Below, one piece after another: positions 23,245 to 30,644 of a DNA stretch of 46,276 nucleotides. Within the stretch, counting starts at the first letter, position 1; the number at the start of each line of letters is the position of its first letter. The notes below the pieces were generated by a model, which saw nothing but the letters and a program-made list of their open reading frames with translations, was not told the DNA's origin and did no database searches. This stretch comes from Chitinophagales bacterium (GTDB lineage: Bacteria > Bacteroidota > Bacteroidia > Chitinophagales > Chitinophagaceae), in assembly GCA_015655125.1 (NCBI GenBank), contig JAATFP010000024.1, positions 1 through 46,276 on the forward strand, read 5' to 3'. Both the position numbers and the translations under genes were made by a program.

Positions 23245-23299
23245 TGGGCGCTTATTTAGGAGAACATTTAGCAGCTATTTTAGCAGAACAAAAATTGGA
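23228..23299. repeat. Three tandem 24-bp imperfect repeats
   Basis: Three units of 24 bp with the core TTTAGGAGAAC/TTTAGCAGAAC start at 23228, 23252 and 23276. Short spaced repeats like these are typical of IS21-type transposase-binding ends, so this may be another element terminus close to the tRNA-Lys attachment site. Confidence 0.55.
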
Positions 23300-23350
23300 A
23301 ACAATGGGATGAAATGGGCACTTTTGGGATTTTTGCAAGTGTAAAAATAA

Positions 23351-23377
23351 GGAAACCCACGCCGGGCGTGGGCTTCC
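23351..23377 (-). terminator. Terminator now following tRNA-Lys
   Basis: On the minus strand GGAAGCCCACGCC pairs with GGCGTGGGTTTCC (13 positions, one G-U), then TTATTTTT. It starts 3 nt past the tRNA-Lys 3' end and would have been brought in by the island. Confidence 0.8.
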
Positions 23378-23393
23378 TGTGACCCCTCAGGGA
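23377..23393. repeat. Island attachment site at the tRNA-Lys 3' end
   Basis: The 17-bp sequence covering the tRNA-Lys 3' end and the first downstream bases is repeated exactly at 15714-15730 in the same orientation. This marks the tRNA-proximal island boundary. Confidence 0.8.
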
Positions 23394-23453
23394 CTCGAAC
23401 CCTGGACCTACTGATTAAGAGTCAGTAGCTCTAACCAGCTGAGCTAAGGAGTC
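23380..23453 (-). tRNA. tRNA-Lys(CTT)
   Basis: The minus-strand cloverleaf has acceptor GACTCCT/AGGGGTC, D-arm AGCTCAGCTGGTTAGAGC, anticodon arm ACTGA-CTCTTAA-TCAGT (anticodon CTT) and T-arm GGTTCGAGTCC. The discriminator is A and CCA is not encoded. The 3' end is the attachment site of the 15.7-23.4 kb island, and the gene itself stays intact. Confidence 0.95.
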
Positions 23454-23479
23454 TTCAATTGAGGGTGCAAATTAATGCA

Positions 23480-23785
23480 TTATTTTTTGTTTTTTGTAGA
23501 AATCAATTTTTCTGCATTTTTTTTAAAATCCGCCATGCACTCAGGGCTGCAAAATCCATATATTTTTCCTTTATAGTGAGCCGTGTCCGAAAGGCCGGCC
23601 GAAAGAGGCATCCCGCAGGATAGATCGTATTTTACGGCAAATTGTACGCCGGCGAACCGGTTATTTTCTGCGGAGCGATTGCTTTTCATCGCCGTATCTG
23701 CTGCATGTGTATGATCGATACCGGAAGACCTGTTTGCATTACAGGAAAAAAGCAGGGCCGCGAAGGAAAGAAAGTAAATTTTCAC
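23480..23785 (-). CDS. YHS-domain lipoprotein
   Basis: The product has 101 residues. MKIYFLSFAALLFSCNANRS is a lipoprotein signal (lipobox L-F-S-C, Cys15). The domain at 50-95 reads YDLSCGMPLSAGLSDTAHYKGKIYGFCSPECMADFKKN. This is a YHS domain with Cys-Gly-Met-Pro and Cys-Ser-Pro-Glu-Cys metal-binding positions; YHS domains often bind copper. A His-rich linker (IDHTHAADT) precedes it. The location beside the MbnH/MbnP genes supports a periplasmic copper-handling role. It is the last gene of the minus-strand copper cluster, 95 bp from the outer-membrane protein gene, with a REP unit between. Confidence 0.85.
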   Translation of the reverse strand: MKIYFLSFAALLFSCNANRSSGIDHTHAADTAMKSNRSAENNRFAGVQFAVKYDLSCGMPLSAGLSDTAHYKGKIYGFCSPECMADFKKNAEKLISTKNKK

Positions 23786-23811
23786 AATAAATTTTTATAG
23801 AACGTGAGCCG

Positions 23812-23842
23812 TGTATGTTTCGACAAGCTCAGCATAACAGAA
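23812..23842. repeat. REP-like half unit
   Basis: GTATGTTTCGACAAGCTCAG followed by CATAACAGAAC, one arm of the dispersed repeat family, between the YHS lipoprotein and the outer-membrane protein gene. Confidence 0.7.
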
Positions 23843-23880
23843 CACTATAGGAGTGAGCGTGCAGAAGATGAATTTGTCGA

Positions 23881-24798
23881 TTATAAATTAACCGAAAGAT
23901 GTACCATCGCCCGGTTGCCGGAACGTACGATATCATTTGCCAGTTGTTGTGAAACAGGCTTTTGGAAACTGGCGCCAATGCTTATCTTTTTAAAACCAAC
24001 TTCTGCACCCACGGTACCCGATAAAACATAACCACCGGAAATATCTACTGAAAATTTATGGTCAATATCTTTGTCGGAGTACTCATATTGAAAACCCGCA
24101 TTAGGCGCGATCATCAGCTTGTTTTTGATGCGAAATTTGTAATATAGCTGCGCCGCAGAAGTGAACTTGTTTCCGTAACGGTACTCGTATTTGTTGACAG
24201 TATTCATTTTATATGCTGCCGCAATGTTGATGCCCGCATCCTGCAAACGCAGATCGTACATAGTGTTGAGTGAAAAGTCGGTGCTGCCGGTACCAAGCTG
24301 AAACAGGTTGGTATTTTGTGTGCCGGAAGATTTATCGGCCGGATTGTATTTTCCTGTTGCAAGTTTGATTCCGCCGCCGATCCACAGGGTTTGCACCAGC
24401 AATTTATTACCGCGCAAGGCCGAGCGTTTGTTGATCAGCTGGTAATATCCGGTTATTGAAATATCACCCGGCCCGTTTTTCGAGTTGGTGGTTCCCTGGT
24501 TGATTCGTTCGTTGTAACTGTAAGGCACCGATGCCATGATACGAAAGTTGCCAATTGTCCACCCGCCCCACAATTCTGCCGTTTTATAAACTTCCTTTGT
24601 AGTAAGATAAGTGACGGCGCCACCGCTCCCGATATGCGTCTGTAAAGCATTGTAACGATACCGGATACCAAAAATATGATTGCCAAAATCGGGCAAAATG
24701 CCGATGTAATTACTGCCTGCGCCGCAGCCGCAAATATCGCAGGCCTTTGTTTGAGTAAAACAAACAGTAAGTAATAAAAGAAAGAATATTTTTTTCAT
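23881..24798 (-). CDS. Outer-membrane beta-barrel protein with N-terminal CDICGCG motif
   Basis: The product has 305 residues with a signal peptide (MKKIFFLLLLTVCFTQTKA). The mature protein begins with CDICGCGAGSNYIGILPDFGNHIFGIRYRY, a Cys-x-x-Cys-x-Cys cluster suited to binding a thiophilic metal. It then shows amphipathic beta strands to the C-terminus, which ends in an aromatic-poor VHLSVNL strand. This pattern is common in Bacteroidota proteins encoded next to MbnP/MbnH and is generally called 'transporter'. A role as the outer-membrane component for copper or copper chelates is inferred from the motif and neighbours. It lies 125 bp downstream of the di-haem enzyme gene, with a REP palindrome in the gap. 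Confidence 0.7.
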   Translation of the reverse strand: MKKIFFLLLLTVCFTQTKACDICGCGAGSNYIGILPDFGNHIFGIRYRYNALQTHIGSGGAVTYLTTKEVYKTAELWGGWTIGNFRIMASVPYSYNERINQGTTNSKNGPGDISITGYYQLINKRSALRGNKLLVQTLWIGGGIKLATGKYNPADKSSGTQNTNLFQLGTGSTDFSLNTMYDLRLQDAGINIAAAYKMNTVNKYEYRYGNKFTSAAQLYYKFRIKNKLMIAPNAGFQYEYSDKDIDHKFSVDISGGYVLSGTVGAEVGFKKISIGASFQKPVSQQLANDIVRSGNRAMVHLSVNL

Positions 24799-24836
24799 GA
24801 TCTTTTTATGATTGGATGATGTTGAAATTTTTTTTG

Positions 24837-24912
24837 GCCTGAACTTGTTTCTTCAGCCTGAACCTGTTTCTGTCAGCCTGAGCTTGTCGAAGGCGCCTTC
24901 GACAAGCTGAGA
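24837..24912. repeat. REP-like cluster with a 28-bp perfect palindrome
   Basis: Three forward arms (CCTGAACTTGTTTC, CCTGAACCTGTTTC, CCTGAGCTTGTCGAAG) are followed by the inverse arm. 24881-24908 is a perfect palindrome with half AGCTTGTCGAAGGC. It could fold into a strong hairpin between the di-haem and outer-membrane genes and act as an mRNA stabiliser or terminator. Confidence 0.8.
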
Positions 24913-24923
24913 ATTCTAATTAT

Positions 24924-25955
24924 TTATTGCTCGGAAAATCTTGCATCTGTTAAAAAATGATGATCGTCCAGTGTTTTTAAAAAGCTGAGAAGTGATTGCC
25001 TCTCGGGCATGCTTAATGCAATACCGGGCTGAACGTTTTGCAAAAATAACGGATCAAGATTGGGCGTTGGCTGGATGTGCGAAGTATAATGGTCCAGTAC
25101 TGCATCAAGTGTCAGAAACCGGCCGTCGTGCATGTAGGGTGCGGTAAACGAAAGATTGCGCAGGCTCGGCACTTTGAATTTGTACAGATCGGTTTGCTGT
25201 TGCGTTACAAGATAGCGCCCTTCGTCATTTACGGAACTGACGGAAAGCCCATTGTTGCGAAAAGTATTGTCTGTAAACAACGGTTCTTTATGACATGCGG
25301 AACATTTTTGTTTAAACACAGCGTAGCCATTTGTTTCTTCATCTGTAAAATTTTTTCCGGCATCGTGGCGCATGATGCTATCGTAGCGACTGTTGCTGCT
25401 TACGCACATGAGCATGAACTGCGACAAGGCTTTCAGAAAATCATTCGTAGAAATATCATCACTGCCAAAGGCATTCTTAAATAAGGTTCTGTATTGCGAT
25501 GAGCCGCGCAATTTTGCCAGTACACCCGGCATCATTTCGTCCATTTCCACATGGTTGGTAATGGGCGCAATCGCCTGCAGATCGAGATCTGCAATGCCTC
25601 CGTCCCACATGAAGGATGTGTTCCATGCGAGGTTCATAATGGGCGGCGAATTGCGTGTTCCCATCCGGTCGTTAATTCCATGACTCACGCTGTGTCCGTG
25701 ATGCGTGAAGGCTGATGTTTGAATATGGCAGCTGCCGCAACTGATCGAATTATTCGCAGAAAGAATCGGATCGTAAAATAATTTTCTGCCGAGTTCAAAA
25801 CCTTTTTGAGAAATGTTGTTGGTAGAAAAATGATACGCAGGTTGCGTAAAATTTTCCGGTTGCTGAAAGCCAATAAATATTTCCGGCAAATCTTTGTTGC
25901 AGGCCCACAGGCCCGCAACAAAAACGATGCTGATGAGGTAATAGATACGTTTCAT
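24924..25955 (-). CDS. MbnH-like di-haem cytochrome c peroxidase/MauG family enzyme
   Basis: The product has 343 residues. It starts as a lipoprotein (VFVAGLWACNKD, Cys19). Two c-type haem sites are visible: CGSCH (73-77, within ISCGSCHIQTSAFTHHG) and CSACH (218-222). MGTRNSPPIMNLAWNTSFMWDGG and NLSFTAPYMHDGRFLTLDAVLDHY are family blocks. Next to an MbnP gene this is expected to be MbnH, which uses a high-valent di-haem state to oxidise a tryptophan of MbnP to kynurenine. The MbnP gene ends 5 bp upstream, so the pair is an operon. A plain peroxide-detoxifying peroxidase is the alternative. Confidence 0.85.
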   Translation of the reverse strand: MKRIYYLISIVFVAGLWACNKDLPEIFIGFQQPENFTQPAYHFSTNNISQKGFELGRKLFYDPILSANNSISCGSCHIQTSAFTHHGHSVSHGINDRMGTRNSPPIMNLAWNTSFMWDGGIADLDLQAIAPITNHVEMDEMMPGVLAKLRGSSQYRTLFKNAFGSDDISTNDFLKALSQFMLMCVSSNSRYDSIMRHDAGKNFTDEETNGYAVFKQKCSACHKEPLFTDNTFRNNGLSVSSVNDEGRYLVTQQQTDLYKFKVPSLRNLSFTAPYMHDGRFLTLDAVLDHYTSHIQPTPNLDPLFLQNVQPGIALSMPERQSLLSFLKTLDDHHFLTDARFSEQ

Positions 25956-25960
25956 TGACG

Positions 25961-26746
25961 TCAGTTTTCTGTATGATCGTGGCGAAACATATCCATGTAA
26001 TTATTCGCTACAGGTATTGCCGGTGCCGCAGAATGTATCATCGACGTGGTGGCAAAGCTCATATTTGTATTGCCATTGAGCGCTTTCAGGATATCAACCA
26101 TCAAATGAATGTTCGTTTCTTTTCCCGCTTTCACTTTTGCTGTTCCGCGTGCAGAAAGATCAAGCGTAATCGTTTTTAGATTGTTTGGCGTTGGCGTCGT
26201 ATAACCGCCAAATCCACCGACATGATACTGAAAAACATGATCCGCCGAAGTGCTTGCCGGCGAAGTTCCTTCGAGTTTAAAGAAAATATAGCCACTGTTC
26301 CAGCCCCAATACATATCTGCGGCAGGGCCCGCCGGATCTAGCGTACCTGTGCGTCGGCTGATGTCCATGGTGTTGCGAAGACTGTCGACGCCTACCACAA
26401 AACTCAGCGTTTTGTATTCCGCTTCCGGAACGGAAAGTTGAACATTATCCGTTACGCCTTCCTGTACTAAAAAATAGCTGCTGTCTTGCGGAACCGTGTA
26501 TATGTTGCCATTCACATCGGTGAGTTTGAAGTTGCTTACATAATATTTAAGCAGGGTCACATTAAAAATTTCACCCGCAACGTTTGTGTATGTTGCGGTA
26601 TTCAGTTGCAGATTGGCACTTCCGGCGATGTTGTCGAATTCTATGGATAGCGGGGCTTTAATGGTGGCGTTATAAAGTGGTTGATCGTCTTTTTTGCAGG
26701 CAGTAAAAAGCACTGCCGTGAAAGACAACAGGAAAATATTTTTCAT
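25961..26746 (-). CDS. MbnP family copper-binding lipoprotein
   Basis: The product has 261 residues from the ATG at 26746 (MKNIFLLSFTAVLFTACKKDD, lipobox T-A-C). A longer in-frame start at 26809 would spoil the signal peptide. Family blocks: APLSIEFDNIAGSANLQLNTATYTNVAGE, KYYVSNFKLTD, and AADMYWGWNSGYIFFKLEG with the conserved tryptophans, one of which is the likely site modified by MbnH. Met and His residues near the C-terminus (MSFATTSMIHS, NNYMDMFRHDHTEN) are good copper ligands. In methanobactin producers MbnP is the periplasmic copper carrier. Here no methanobactin precursor is seen, so this is a stand-alone MbnPH pair. Confidence 0.88.
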   Translation of the reverse strand: MKNIFLLSFTAVLFTACKKDDQPLYNATIKAPLSIEFDNIAGSANLQLNTATYTNVAGEIFNVTLLKYYVSNFKLTDVNGNIYTVPQDSSYFLVQEGVTDNVQLSVPEAEYKTLSFVVGVDSLRNTMDISRRTGTLDPAGPAADMYWGWNSGYIFFKLEGTSPASTSADHVFQYHVGGFGGYTTPTPNNLKTITLDLSARGTAKVKAGKETNIHLMVDILKALNGNTNMSFATTSMIHSAAPAIPVANNYMDMFRHDHTEN

Positions 26747-26942
26747 TTTAATCTCTTTTTTTGAAAACGTGGTGATAATGAATAGCCAATAACCAATAAT
26801 GTTTGGCACACATGCACGCAGTTAATTGCGGCCTCAATCTGTGGCTGAACAATTACTAATTATTCATTATTAGTTACTGCTAAAATGATACTGTTTGCGG
26901 CAAATATGGTAGCCGCAATAAATTTTGGAGGGATAAAAAATA

Positions 26943-27314
26943 TTAGGCACCCGGCGGATGAAAAATACTCCTCGGCATATGCATTTCATTGCATTCGGTG
27001 CCGGTAAAATAATGACTGTAAATAAGGGTCGAAAATAATTCTGAGGTGCTGGTGAAAAAGGATTTTGAAGAAAGCACTTCTACTTTGCTGCCCATCTTAC
27101 GTTCCTGGCTTTCCTGCTCTTTTTTTTCTTCCGCGCGGATCTTTTTCATCATCTGGCACTTACCGTTGCAATGCAACATTGGCCTGGCTTTATTGATACA
27201 GTTCTTTGCATAGTCGGCGCTATTGAAAAAATAGTCAAGGCGTATAAACGGCGCACTGAACGTTTGCATAACAAACGCGAGTAACAACATCGTGGCCATG
27301 ATTCGCTTCAACAT
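26943..27314 (-). CDS. Small secreted/anchored Cys protein of the copper cluster
   Basis: The product has 123 residues with an N-terminal hydrophobic signal (MLKRIMATMLLLAFVMQTFSAP). The following LDYFFNSADYAKNCINKARPMLHCNGKCQMMKKIRAEEKKEQE contains the conserved Cys-x(n)-LHCNGKCxxxK pattern of small Bacteroidota proteins encoded first in metal-related TonB/MbnP loci. A charged helix and a Met/His-containing tail (SHYFTGTECNEMHMPRSIFHPP) follow. The family function is unknown; binding of copper through the three cysteines is a reasonable inference. It lies 195 bp upstream of MbnP on the same strand and may have its own promoter. Confidence 0.7.
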   Translation of the reverse strand: MLKRIMATMLLLAFVMQTFSAPFIRLDYFFNSADYAKNCINKARPMLHCNGKCQMMKKIRAEEKKEQESQERKMGSKVEVLSSKSFFTSTSELFSTLIYSHYFTGTECNEMHMPRSIFHPPGA

Positions 27315-27460
27315 GGGCGCAAAGATAAGGTGTAAAGTGTTAGGTTTTAGGAGTAAGTTATTAGACTAAAATTTTTATATTACACTTAAAACTTAACGGC
27401 TAATACCTAAGGTGTTGTGCTATTATAAAAATAAAACTGAATGAAAATTTTCGTTCTACC

Positions 27461-27533
27461 TATGTTTCGACAAGCTCAACATGACAGAGAATACCGTCTA
27501 CTGTCAGTCTGAGCTTGTCGAAGACGGTTTGCG
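27461..27533. repeat. REP-like repeat, full inverted pair
   Basis: TATGTTTCGACAAGCTCAAC...ATGACAG, a 20-nt centre, then CTGTCAGTCTGAGCTTGTCG...AAGACGG. This is the best-preserved paired unit of the family and would fold into a long imperfect hairpin just upstream of the permease gene. Confidence 0.8.
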
Positions 27534-27584
27534 GAGCAAAATTTAAAATCTAAATAGTACAATACTTTAATACAAGATAGCTTC

Positions 27585-28943
27585 ATGCAGACAAAAAACC
27601 GCCTCAATCTCTTCTCCTTCACCATGATCGTGGTGGGGCTGGTAATCGGCATGGGAATTTTTCGTACGGCGGCCACGAGCGCCAAAGATGCCATCGTTCC
27701 ATCCGTATATTTCAGTGCATGGATCATCGGCGGGTTGGTGGCGCTTTGCGGAGCGCTCACGTATGCAGAGATCGGCAGCCGCTACCCGGCTACCGGCGGT
27801 TACTACAAGGTATTTGCAAAAGCATATCATCCGAGTATCGCCTTTGCGATCAACTGCATCATCCTGGTAAGCAATGCTGCCAGCCTTAGCGGTGTTGCAT
27901 TGATTGGTAGCGGTTATCTCCTCAGATTATTTCCCGGAACTTTTACGGATACACACAAGGCATTGGTGAGCTGTGCCGCCATCGTGTTGTTTTATATCGT
28001 AAACCTGATGGGACTTAAAATGAGTTCCAAAACACAGAATTTTTTGATGATCATCAAGATCGGGATGTTGCTGGTACTGATCGCGGCATTGTTTTTCCCG
28101 GGTAAATATGCAGAGCAAACAAATGTGGTAGCAATGCAACATCCTTTTACATGGCTGGATTGGGTGAAGAGTTTGGGTGTAAGTCTCATCGCTGTTTCAT
28201 TCACCTACGGCGGCTACCAGCAAACAATCAATTTTGGAAATGAAGTGAAGCAACCGGCGAAGAATATTCCACGTGGTATTTTTATTGGCATCATCATTAT
28301 CATTGTTATTTATCTTTTGGTAAACATGAGTTATTACAAGCTCATCGGTTTTAACCAAATGAAGGGCGAGCGCGAAATTGCTTACGTAGTGATCGATAAG
28401 ATCTTCGGAACGACAGGCGCAACGGTGTTTTCAGGCTTTTTGTTTTTAGGCGTGCTGGCTTATGTGAACGGATTGCTGCTCAGTAACCCGCGCGTGATGT
28501 ATGCCATGGGCGACGATGGAAGTTTGCCAAAAGTATTTGCAACGCAAAATAAAAAAACAGATGTACTTACTTTTTCCCTCACTGCTTTTGCAGCGATTTG
28601 CATCGTGATATTATTTTTTTCGCAGGAATTTGAAAGGATATTGACCTTCAGCATTTTTCTCGATTGCTTTGGAATGGTGCTTAGTTGCGCCACCATTTTC
28701 TGGTTCCGAAAGCGCACAAAATTTCTCGACAACACCGGTATTTATAAAATGAAATTGTATCCGTTGCTGCCCGTCATTTTTATGCTCGCTTATCTTTTTG
28801 TAGGTGTTAGCATTGCGGCCGCAGATCCTGTAGCGGCCATCACGGGCGTTGGTGTGCTGGGGGCATTTGTGATCATCTATTTTTCATTTCATTACGATAA
28901 AAATAAAATACATGTTACAAAAACTGAGAACGGTCATCTATAA
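27585..28943 (+). CDS. APC-family amino acid permease
   Basis: The product has 452 residues with 12 predicted membrane helices. The first helix carries SFTMIVVGLVIGMGIFRTAATSA, the APC backbone-binding motif, and IGGLVALCGALTYAEIGSRYPATGGYYKVF is the conserved second block. FTYGGYQQTINFGNEVKQPAKNIPRGIFIG matches the L-type/GerAB-related branch that includes serine/threonine and polyamine exchangers. The substrate is not determined. The 3' end overlaps the start of a VOC pseudogene by 32 nt. It differs clearly from the larger permease at 12.2-13.8 kb. Confidence 0.9.
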   Translation: MQTKNRLNLFSFTMIVVGLVIGMGIFRTAATSAKDAIVPSVYFSAWIIGGLVALCGALTYAEIGSRYPATGGYYKVFAKAYHPSIAFAINCIILVSNAASLSGVALIGSGYLLRLFPGTFTDTHKALVSCAAIVLFYIVNLMGLKMSSKTQNFLMIIKIGMLLVLIAALFFPGKYAEQTNVVAMQHPFTWLDWVKSLGVSLIAVSFTYGGYQQTINFGNEVKQPAKNIPRGIFIGIIIIIVIYLLVNMSYYKLIGFNQMKGEREIAYVVIDKIFGTTGATVFSGFLFLGVLAYVNGLLLSNPRVMYAMGDDGSLPKVFATQNKKTDVLTFSLTAFAAICIVILFFSQEFERILTFSIFLDCFGMVLSCATIFWFRKRTKFLDNTGIYKMKLYPLLPVIFMLAYLFVGVSIAAADPVAAITGVGVLGAFVIIYFSFHYDKNKIHVTKTENGHL

Positions 28944-29259
28944 GGTTGCTGATCTTCAAAAGGCAAAGGAATGGTACACGTCACTCGCCGGAACCAAGCC
29001 ATATTTCGATGAACCTTTTTATGTGGGCTTTGAAATCGGTGGCTGCGAACTAGGCCTTGATCCTGATATGGATAACACCAAACCGGGCAATCAAAGCACC
29101 GCATATTGGGCGGTGGCCGATATCGGTGCGGCGGTGTAAAAAGCGCTGGCACTCGGCGGAAAGGTTGCATCGCCGGTAACAAATGTAGGCGGACAAATAG
29201 AAGTAGCGATCGTTGCAGATCCTTTTGGGAATTTTATCGGGTTGATAGCCGGGGCGTAG
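28912..29259 (+). pseudogene. VOC/glyoxalase-like protein with an in-frame TAA
   Basis: Translating through one stop gives 115 residues: LQKLRTVIYKVADLQKAKEWYTSLAGTKPYFDEPFYVGFEIGGCELGL, AYWAVADIGAAV, stop, KALALGGKVASPVTNVGG, IEVAIVADPFGNFIGLI. This is a complete vicinal-oxygen-chelate subunit (beta-alpha-beta-beta-beta twice) of the bleomycin-resistance/glyoxalase superfamily. A TAA at 29137-29139 replaces what is normally a charged helix codon (GAA, AAA or CAA). No other lesion is visible, so it is a very recent pseudogene, a sequencing error, or a case of read-through. The start overlaps the permease gene by 32 nt. Confidence 0.8.
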
Positions 29260-29436
29260 AGAGAAGTTGCGGGTTTGCGGGTTTGGGGCTTCGGGTTGTG
29301 TTATGTTCATGATTGTCTGCACCATTTCATTGTCTGCACCGCGCTTTTTGCAATGACCGGAAACAGAGGGTAACATTAAACCGGCATATCTGCGCATCAG
29401 CGGCAATGTATTGATATTAAAAAAGTTTTTTTACAT

Positions 29437-30609
29437 ATGGATATTTCCTACATCATCAACGAACTCGCCGAGGACCGCGAGAATTATTTCAACGCTGTCG
29501 CGCCGCCCATCGTGCAGTCAAGCAACTTTGCTTTTAAAACGGTGGATGAAATGCGGGAAGCATTTGCCGACGAATATTCCGCGCTCGTATACAGCCGCGG
29601 GCGAAACCCGACAGTAGATATTCTTCGCGCCAAGCTGGCCGCGCTTGATGGCGCTGAAGATTGCCTGGTTTTTAACAGCGGCGCTGCTGCTATCTTTGCT
29701 GCCGTATTATCAAATGTAAAATCGGGCGATCATATCGTGAGCGTTGATAAGCCTTACGCCTGGGCGCAAAAAATGTTCAATGTTATCCTGCCCCGTTTGG
29801 GCGTTACCACCACCTATATCAACGGGCGGGAGATCGAAAATTTTGAACGGGCCATTTTACCCAACACCGCGTTGATTTATCTCGAAAGTCCGAATAGCTG
29901 GGACTATGCCATCCAGGATCTGCGGGCCATTGCGGAGCTTGCGAAAGCAGAAGGCATCGTAACCGTGTGCGACAATAGTTACTGCACGCCCATCTACCAA
30001 CGACCGATAGAAATGGGCATCGATCTGGTGTTGCAGTCGGCCACCAAATACATCAGCGGCCACAGCGATGTGGTGGCAGGCGTGCTTTGCGGCAATAAGG
30101 CTATGATGACAAGAATATTCAACAGCGAATTTATGACCGTTGGCAGCGGGATACAGCCGTTCAACGCGTGGCTGCTCATTCGCGGGCTGCGCACTTTGCC
30201 GGTGCGATTGGAACATATTACCAAAACCACGCATCGGGTAGTGGAATATCTAAAGCGACATCCGATGGTGGAATCGGTAATCTTTCCTTTTGAAGAAAGT
30301 TTCCCTCAACTCGAACTCGTCAAAAAACAAATGAGCGGCGCGTGCGGATTGCTCACGTTCATCATCAAAGCAACTGATATTTTACAAATAGAAAAATTTT
30401 GCGAGAACCTGCAGCATATTTTAATGGCAGTAAGCTGGGGCGGCCACGAAAGTCTTATCATTCCAAAATGCTCGGGCATGAAACGATCTTTTTTTAAATC
30501 CGAAAATCCCGACCACCGCATGCTGCGATTGTATGTGGGTTTGGAAGATGCAGAATATATTATTGCAGACCTGGAAAGAGGGTTTTTAAGTTTAGGGATT
30601 GGAGATTAG
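29437..30609 (+). CDS. PLP-dependent Cys/Met metabolism enzyme (cystathionine gamma-synthase/lyase family)
   Basis: The product has 390 residues, a normal length for fold-type I trans-sulfuration enzymes. Family blocks: VYSRGRNPTVDILRAKLAALDGAEDCLVFNSGAAAIFAAVL (phosphate-binding loop), VCDNSYCTPIYQRPIEMGIDLVLQSATKYISGHSD with the PLP lysine Lys204, and VGSGIQPFNAWLLIRGLRTLPVRLEHI. The usual YSRxxNPT is YSRGRNPT. It catalyses a beta- or gamma-elimination/replacement on cysteine, homocysteine or methionine-type substrates in the cytosol; which one cannot be said. The conserved N-terminal tyrosine/arginine pair is present. It appears to be monocistronic, ending in a bidirectional hairpin. Confidence 0.9.
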   Translation: MDISYIINELAEDRENYFNAVAPPIVQSSNFAFKTVDEMREAFADEYSALVYSRGRNPTVDILRAKLAALDGAEDCLVFNSGAAAIFAAVLSNVKSGDHIVSVDKPYAWAQKMFNVILPRLGVTTTYINGREIENFERAILPNTALIYLESPNSWDYAIQDLRAIAELAKAEGIVTVCDNSYCTPIYQRPIEMGIDLVLQSATKYISGHSDVVAGVLCGNKAMMTRIFNSEFMTVGSGIQPFNAWLLIRGLRTLPVRLEHITKTTHRVVEYLKRHPMVESVIFPFEESFPQLELVKKQMSGACGLLTFIIKATDILQIEKFCENLQHILMAVSWGGHESLIIPKCSGMKRSFFKSENPDHRMLRLYVGLEDAEYIIADLERGFLSLGIGD

Positions 30610-30637
30610 AGTCCAGCATCGTTCATACCTCTAATCT
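30603..30637. terminator. Bidirectional terminator between convergent genes
   Basis: AGATTAGAG / CTCTAATCT (9 bp) is extended by partly paired flanks (TTTAGGGATTGG against AAACCCTAATCC) and followed by CTTTTT. It fills the 35-bp gap between the PLP enzyme and the convergent transglutaminase-like gene. Confidence 0.65.
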
Positions 30638-30644
30638 CTAAACC

